Assembly: GCA_027625225.1 (NCBI GenBank)
Contig: JAQBWG010000038.1
Coordinates: 1 to 10,822, forward strand
DNA length: 10,822 nucleotides
Direction of reading: 5' to 3'
Source: Chloroflexota bacterium
Lineage (GTDB): Bacteria > Chloroflexota > Dehalococcoidia > Lucifugimonadales > VGZR01
The position numbers and the translations under genes are program-made. Under the pieces are notes generated by a model. The model made no database searches and was not told the origin of the DNA. It saw nothing but the letters and a program-made list of their open reading frames with translations. Positions 6,614 to 10,822 of this stretch are shown in pieces; the stretch's first letter is position 1, and the number at the start of each line of letters is the position of its first letter.

Positions 6614-9600
6614 TTAACTCGCGCGCTCTTCCAACGATGCATGTCCTTGGTTGCCCAAAACTGCACGGAGTTGCGACTCAAGCTCACTGGAAGCGGCAAC
6701 CCGCATCACCGGCCAATCGAGAAGATACACACGTCCGCCGGTGGCAATCTCCAGCTTCACCTCATCCTCACCCTGATGCTGAAGAAGCGTTCGCTTCACA
6801 TCCTCTAGCAAATCCATATCCTGGTCCGTTTCGCCCGATTCCCTGATAAGCACGCTAAGTCGTTTCGCGTGGTTAGCCCCGTTAGTCCGTGTCTGGACAG
6901 GTTTCGCAACACCATTGGATGGGCGCTGGGGCGTTCGCTGTGTACCAGGAGTGCCGTTACCCCACTGAGGAGCAGGCTTGGCTGCTACGACGGGTTCTTT
7001 CGGCGCAACTGCCGGTTCTAATGCAGAAGGAGGTGTATCTTGCACAACTCCAACTTCATGAGAAGAAGTCACCTGCTCCAGACTATCTTCGTCCACCCTA
7101 TGCTCCTCCGCACTCTGACAAGACACCGTGATATCGTCTTCTCTGGCCCTCACTGTACCCACTAATTTCACCAACTTACCCTCTTGCCATAAATCCTGCG
7201 GTGTCTGCTGAAGAACGTTCTCCCACACCCATACATCCACCGAGCCATCCAGCAACCCCAGAGTGGCTATGCAATATGGTTTCCCTTCCCTGGTCAGCTT
7301 GTGACTCACATTGCGTATCAGGCCGGCAAGATTCACCTTCTTGCGCCCCGGTTGAAGCTCAGACCGCGACAGAATTGAATCTGACTCGAAGGTCGAAGCC
7401 AACCGCGCCAATGTATTCCCGCCTGAAAGGTCAACGCCCAGCAACTCCACTTCCCATTCACTTTTTTGTTGCTGTCCCGTCTTCTCAGTCGGTAGTTCGA
7501 TACTGGCCAACGGAACCGGGACGGAATCGCCGAACATATCGAACATCGAGCTCTGGCCGGATGCCTTCAAACGCGCTTCGCTTTGCGCCAGACCCAAAAT
7601 GCGCTCAACTACAGCCAACAGCGCTCCCCGGTCTCCAAACACATCCAATGCACCTGCCTTTACCATACTCTCAAGTGCTTTGCGGTTGATACTGCCAAGA
7701 TCAGCCTGTCGGCAAAAGGTTTCCAGCGAATCGAACGATCCTACTTCGGTCCTGACGTCCAGGATCGGCTTCACAGCCCCTTCGCCGACGTTTTTCACGG
7801 TCGCCAAACCAAATCTGACCGCCGCCTTCCCATCCTGCGGTTCAAGTGAAAAATAGGCCTTGCTGTGATTCACATCCGGTAGCAGCACGGGTATACGCAG
7901 ACGTCCGCACTCGGCAACAACGCTCGTAACCTTTTCAGCATTGCCCGAATAACCATTCAAAAGCGAGACCATATACTCGCCAGTATAGTTAGCCTTTAGG
8001 TAGGCAGTCCAATACGATATAAGCCCGTAGCTCACGCTATGCGCCTTATTGAAGGCATACCCCGCGAACGGCTCAATGAGCGCAAACACCTGCTCCGCGA
8101 GTTCCTGAGTGTAGCCCAGCTTCAGCGCCCCGCTCATGAACTTCTCGCGCTCTTCCGTCATGATGCTAGCAATCTTCTTGCCCATCGCTTTGCGGAACTT
8201 GTCCGCTTCTCCCAACGTATAGCCGGAGAAGGCCTGCACGATGTGTAGCACCTGATCTTGGTAGACGATAACACCGTACGTTTCTTCGAGAATGTCTTTG
8301 AGCGCAGGATGGATATAGTGCGGCTCTACACGCCCGTGCTTGGCGTCAATGAACGTGCCGATATGCTCCATCGGGCCCGGACGATACAGCGCAATCATAG
8401 CTGCAACGTCACTTAGAGAGTTCGGCTTCAACTCCTTGATGTAACGGGTCATCCCAGAACCTTCAAGCTGGAACACCCCTACCGTCTCGCCACGTGACAA
8501 CATGTCGAACGTGTTCTGGTCGTCGAGCGGAATGTCCTTCAGGTCTATCTTTTTGCCAGTCTTCTCTTCTACCAGCTTCAAAGCGTTCGCCAGGATAGAC
8601 AAGTTGGCAAGACCCAAAAAGTCCATCTTTAAGAAACCCAGCTTTGCCACCGGGTCCATCGAATATTGCGTCATGTTTACCGACTGGTCGTCGCCCTTGG
8701 TAGGACGCTGCAACGGAACATAGTCATCCAACGGCTCTTTGGAAATCACCACGCCCGCTGCGTGGGTGCTGGAATGCCGTACAAGCCCCTCAAGCCCCTT
8801 GGCCGTATCGAGTAGTTTACGTATCGACTCATCACTCTCATGCATTTCCTTGAGTTCAGGAGTGGACTCAAGCGCCTCGTCCAGTGTGATGTGTAATTTA
8901 AACGGAATCAGACGTGCGACCTGGTCAACGTCGGCGTACGGCATGGCCAGTGCCCGCCCAACGTCGCGAATAGACGCGCGGGCGCCTAACGTACCGAAAG
9001 TGATGATTTGCGCTACGTGGTCCCGGCCATACTTCTCGGTAACGTAGTTGATAACCTCGTCACGCCGGTCGTCCTGGAAGTCCATATCGATGTCCGGCAT
9101 CTCTCGCCGTTCGACGTTCAGGAACCGCTCGAACACCAGGCGGTACGGCAGCGGATTCACATCCGTCACACCGAGGCAGTAAAGCGTCAGACTTGCCGCG
9201 GCACTACCGCGCACTGCGAAATATATCTGTCGTTCGCGCACAAACTTGGCGATGTCCCACACCACAAGGAAATAATTCGCGAAGCTGGTTTGCTTGATGA
9301 CCTCAAGCTCGTACGACAGTCGCTTTTCCTCTTCCTCGGTCACCACGGGCAACCTGCGCTTCAACCCTTCCCAGCACAGTTTGGCCAAATAGTCGTCAGC
9401 AGAAAGACCGTCAGGGACAGGGTATTGCGGCAAGCGTTGCGAAAAGTCGAGTTTGATATCGCACATGTCAGCGATGGTCTGCGTGCTTGCGATTGCCTCG
9501 GGCAAATCTGCATACATCGCCGCCATCTCTTCAGGGCTCTTGATGTAGTACGAATCCTCGGACATCAACAAACGGCGTTCATCCAGCACGTTGGTATTCG

Positions 9601-10264
9601 TGTGGATGCAGATGAGAATGTCTTGTAACGAGGCGTGTTCCCGGCGGATGTAGTGAGCGTCGTTGGTTGCCACCACTGGCAGCTTGGTTTCTTCTTTGAG
9701 CTTGAATATTCCCTGATTGATTGCAGGAAGTTCAGGGACGCCGCCGTGCTCCATCAGCTCCAGGTAATACCCATCGAACCGTTCGCGGTACCAGTCGGTG
9801 ACTTCTTTCGCCTCATCCATACGCCCGGCGGCGACAAGCTGCGGAACCTCACCGCTGGGACAACCCGAAAGCACGATAAGCCCTTCGCTATACTGCTCCA
9901 GAATCTCCCTATCTACACGTGGCTTGTAGTAGAACCCTTCCAAGTGCGATTTCGTTACCAACCTCACCAGGTTTTTGTATCCCTGCTCGTTCCGGGCGAG
10001 CACGGTCATGTGATAAGGACTCTTGGTGTCTCCACCACGAGCATGGCGGCTCCCCGGCGCAACATACATCTCACAACCGATGATTGGCTTAATACCGGCA
10101 CTTTGAGCGAACGAGTAGAAATCGATAGCACCGTACAGGCCCCCATGATCGGTAATCGCCAGAGACTCCATGCCAAGTTCTTTTGTACGCTCAACAAGTG
10201 GCTCAAGGCGGCTAAGGCCGTCCAGCATGCTGTATTCGGTATGTACGTGTAGGTGTGTAAACAC
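6614..10264 (-). CDS. dnaE: DNA polymerase III alpha subunit
   Basis: This 1216-residue protein is the replicative DNA polymerase of the DnaE1 type. The N-terminal PHP domain (about 1-270) starts with FTHLHVHTEYSMLDG. Its likely metal ligands all appear present: H6, H8, D15, H40, E65, H85, C135, D202 and H204. The polymerase core carries PDIDMDF (390-396, catalytic D391 and D393) and KMDFLGL (546-552, D548). QSSMFDMF (904-911) fits the beta-clamp binding motif. An OB-fold domain lies at about 976-1052. A Pro/Ala-rich linker follows (about 1075-1135), then a C-terminal domain (about 1136-1205) seen in many non-proteobacterial DnaE proteins. No intein is present. The start is GTG; an in-frame stop lies a short way upstream and no other common start codon intervenes. 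The nearest GGAG (10279-10282) is 14 bases away, so the ribosome binding site is weak. Confidence 0.98.
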   Translation of the reverse strand: MFTHLHVHTEYSMLDGLSRLEPLVERTKELGMESLAITDHGGLYGAIDFYSFAQSAGIKPIIGCEMYVAPGSRHARGGDTKSPYHMTVLARNEQGYKNLVRLVTKSHLEGFYYKPRVDREILEQYSEGLIVLSGCPSGEVPQLVAAGRMDEAKEVTDWYRERFDGYYLELMEHGGVPELPAINQGIFKLKEETKLPVVATNDAHYIRREHASLQDILICIHTNTNVLDERRLLMSEDSYYIKSPEEMAAMYADLPEAIASTQTIADMCDIKLDFSQRLPQYPVPDGLSADDYLAKLCWEGLKRRLPVVTEEEEKRLSYELEVIKQTSFANYFLVVWDIAKFVRERQIYFAVRGSAAASLTLYCLGVTDVNPLPYRLVFERFLNVERREMPDIDMDFQDDRRDEVINYVTEKYGRDHVAQIITFGTLGARASIRDVGRALAMPYADVDQVARLIPFKLHITLDEALESTPELKEMHESDESIRKLLDTAKGLEGLVRHSSTHAAGVVISKEPLDDYVPLQRPTKGDDQSVNMTQYSMDPVAKLGFLKMDFLGLANLSILANALKLVEEKTGKKIDLKDIPLDDQNTFDMLSRGETVGVFQLEGSGMTRYIKELKPNSLSDVAAMIALYRPGPMEHIGTFIDAKHGRVEPHYIHPALKDILEETYGVIVYQDQVLHIVQAFSGYTLGEADKFRKAMGKKIASIMTEEREKFMSGALKLGYTQELAEQVFALIEPFAGYAFNKAHSVSYGLISYWTAYLKANYTGEYMVSLLNGYSGNAEKVTSVVAECGRLRIPVLLPDVNHSKAYFSLEPQDGKAAVRFGLATVKNVGEGAVKPILDVRTEVGSFDSLETFCRQADLGSINRKALESMVKAGALDVFGDRGALLAVVERILGLAQSEARLKASGQSSMFDMFGDSVPVPLASIELPTEKTGQQQKSEWEVELLGVDLSGGNTLARLASTFESDSILSRSELQPGRKKVNLAGLIRNVSHKLTREGKPYCIATLGLLDGSVDVWVWENVLQQTPQDLWQEGKLVKLVGTVRAREDDITVSCQSAEEHRVDEDSLEQVTSSHEVGVVQDTPPSALEPAVAPKEPVVAAKPAPQWGNGTPGTQRTPQRPSNGVAKPVQTRTNGANHAKRLSVLIRESGETDQDMDLLEDVKRTLLQHQGEDEVKLEIATGGRVYLLDWPVMRVAASSELESQLRAVLGNQGHASLEERAS

Positions 10265-10266
10265 GA

Positions 10267-10356
10267 CTAGCTTGGCAACTCCAGTGAAAACCGTTTAAGA
10301 AGGACGCATGTCGTTGTGCTGTTAGGAACAAACACAAGATGTTGCGGAAAACCCAT
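10267..10356 (-). CDS. Possible 29-codon upstream ORF in the dnaE leader
   Basis: On the minus strand an ATG at 10356-10354 opens a 29-codon frame that begins MGFPQHL and ends in ELPS. Its TAG stop (10269-10267) is two bases before the dnaE GTG. The ATG lies only about five bases after the transcription start predicted from the TATAAT at 10368-10373, so it would be read from a nearly leaderless end. The peptide resembles nothing I recognise. It could couple translation to dnaE, whose own ribosome binding site is poor. A chance ORF of this length is quite possible. Confidence 0.3.
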   Translation of the reverse strand: MGFPQHLVFVPNSTTTCVLLKRFSLELPS

Positions 10357-10367
10357 ATCTCGCGGGT

Positions 10368-10398
10368 ATTATACGCCCGCCACGTGGGTGCGATTCAA
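10368..10398 (-). promoter_or_regulatory. Probable dnaE promoter
   Basis: On the minus strand a perfect TATAAT (complement of 10368-10373) is preceded by TTGAAT (complement of 10393-10398) with a 19-base spacer, longer than the usual 17. The start point would be near 10361, giving a leader of about 97 bases before the dnaE GTG. The -10 box lies inside an imperfect dyad, with GCGGG on one side and CCCGC on the other (10362-10380), which could be an operator. It lies downstream of the groEL terminator, so dnaE should be expressed independently of groEL. Confidence 0.65.
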
Positions 10399-10423
10399 GA
10401 CCGAAAAGCAGGAAGTCTGAGCG

Positions 10424-10460
10424 AAAAAGAAGAAGCCCCGGAAATTCCGGGGCTTCTTCT
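10424..10460 (-). terminator. Intrinsic terminator of groEL
   Basis: A perfect 13-pair stem GAAGAAGCCCCGG/CCGGGGCTTCTTC (10429-10441 with 10447-10459) surrounds the five-base loop AAATT, and A10428-T10460 adds a fourteenth pair. On the minus strand the hairpin is followed by a run of T (complement of 10424-10428), the classic rho-independent pattern. It starts 16 bases after the groEL stop. The plus-strand side has no T run, so it acts leftward. Confidence 0.92.
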
Positions 10461-10476
10461 CTCATCTACTAAAAGC

Positions 10477-10822
10477 TTAGTAGTCCATCGGAGGCGCGGG
10501 AGGGCCCGCTGGCATCGGATTATCTTCCTTGATGTCAGTAACCAACGACTCGGTCGTAAGCACCATGCCTGCCACGCTCGCTGCATTTTCAAGAGCAGCC
10601 CTGGTTACCTTGGCAGGGTCCATGATGCCACGCTGAAGCAAGTTCGTGAACTCCTCTGCATCGGCATCGAAGCCCCAGTCGCCCTTGCCCTTTATGCTCT
10701 CGGCAAGAATTACATCACCGGGCGCGTCTGAGTTGCGGGCGATAATCTTAATGGGAGCCTCAACTGCCTTCTTGAGGATGTTGGCGCCCGTGGCCTCATC
10801 GCCTTCCAGTTTCAGCTTCTTG
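10477..10822 (-). CDS. groEL: Chaperonin GroEL, C-terminal part (continues beyond the window)
   Basis: The last 114 codons are visible; the gene enters from the right edge. Family signatures include EGDEATGANILKKAVEAP, then DPAKVTRAALENAASVAGMV and TTESLVTDI near the end. GroEL forms the double-ring ATP-driven folding chamber in the cytoplasm, with GroES as lid. These residues belong to the equatorial domain. The C-terminal tail, which projects into the cavity, is Pro-rich (NPMPAGPPAPPMDY) instead of the Gly-Gly-Met repeats of E. coli. The stop TAA is at 10479-10477. The upstream operon and any heat-shock operator lie outside the window. Confidence 0.97.
   Translation of the reverse strand, partial: KKLKLEGDEATGANILKKAVEAPIKIIARNSDAPGDVILAESIKGKGDWGFDADAEEFTNLLQRGIMDPAKVTRAALENAASVAGMVLTTESLVTDIKEDNPMPAGPPAPPMDY

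Noticed and set aside
10339..10731. A 130-codon plus-strand open frame at the right end
   Set aside because: It runs across the dnaE promoter, the terminator and the antisense strand of clearly coding groEL.

Overview
The window looks like a chromosomal housekeeping stretch from a bacterium, most likely of the Chloroflexota (a Dehalococcoidia-type lineage is my best guess, from the general look of the DnaE, GroEL and transglutaminase proteins; the phylum call is inference and only moderately sure). Base composition is mildly GC-rich and even. I see no insertion sequence, phage gene, CRISPR array or other sign of recent transfer.

Layout, left to right. (1) Positions 1-264 are a regulatory gap. 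A leftward gene probably begins at the left edge (ATG at 10-8 on the minus strand with its own ribosome binding site and promoter). A strong rightward promoter (TTGACA-17-TATGAT, 213-241) drives the tRNA genes. Between the two promoters lies an odd pair of crossing inverted repeats (94-176). (2) 265-866 hold five tRNA genes on the plus strand: Met(CAT), Val(CAC), Leu(CAG), Arg(GCG) and Val(TAC). (3) 999-6310 are four tightly packed plus-strand genes: a MoxR AAA+ ATPase, a DUF58 protein, a membrane transglutaminase-like protein of the TgpA type, and an O6-alkylguanine-DNA alkyltransferase (ogt). The last two junctions are 4-base start/stop overlaps. (4) On the minus strand, dnaE (DNA polymerase III alpha) is followed by a small DUF2007 protein, which converges on ogt with only 4 bases between stop codons. 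(5) At the right edge is the 3' end of groEL on the minus strand, with a strong intrinsic terminator, and then the dnaE promoter.

MoxR, DUF58 and TgpA-type proteins recur together in many bacteria and are thought to act as a membrane-associated chaperone/maturation module. Here the transglutaminase-like member has Ser where the family nucleophile Cys is expected. Ogt (direct repair of alkylated guanine) seems to be an unrelated passenger, coupled to that operon by an ATGA overlap. The dnaE-DUF2007 and groEL units are transcribed leftward, each apparently with its own signals.

No clearly new multi-gene system is visible. The points most worth a second look are the Cys-to-Ser transglutaminase, a 29-codon upstream ORF that ends 2 bases before the dnaE GTG start, the crossing inverted repeats at 94-176, and a tRNA-Arg with a GCG anticodon.
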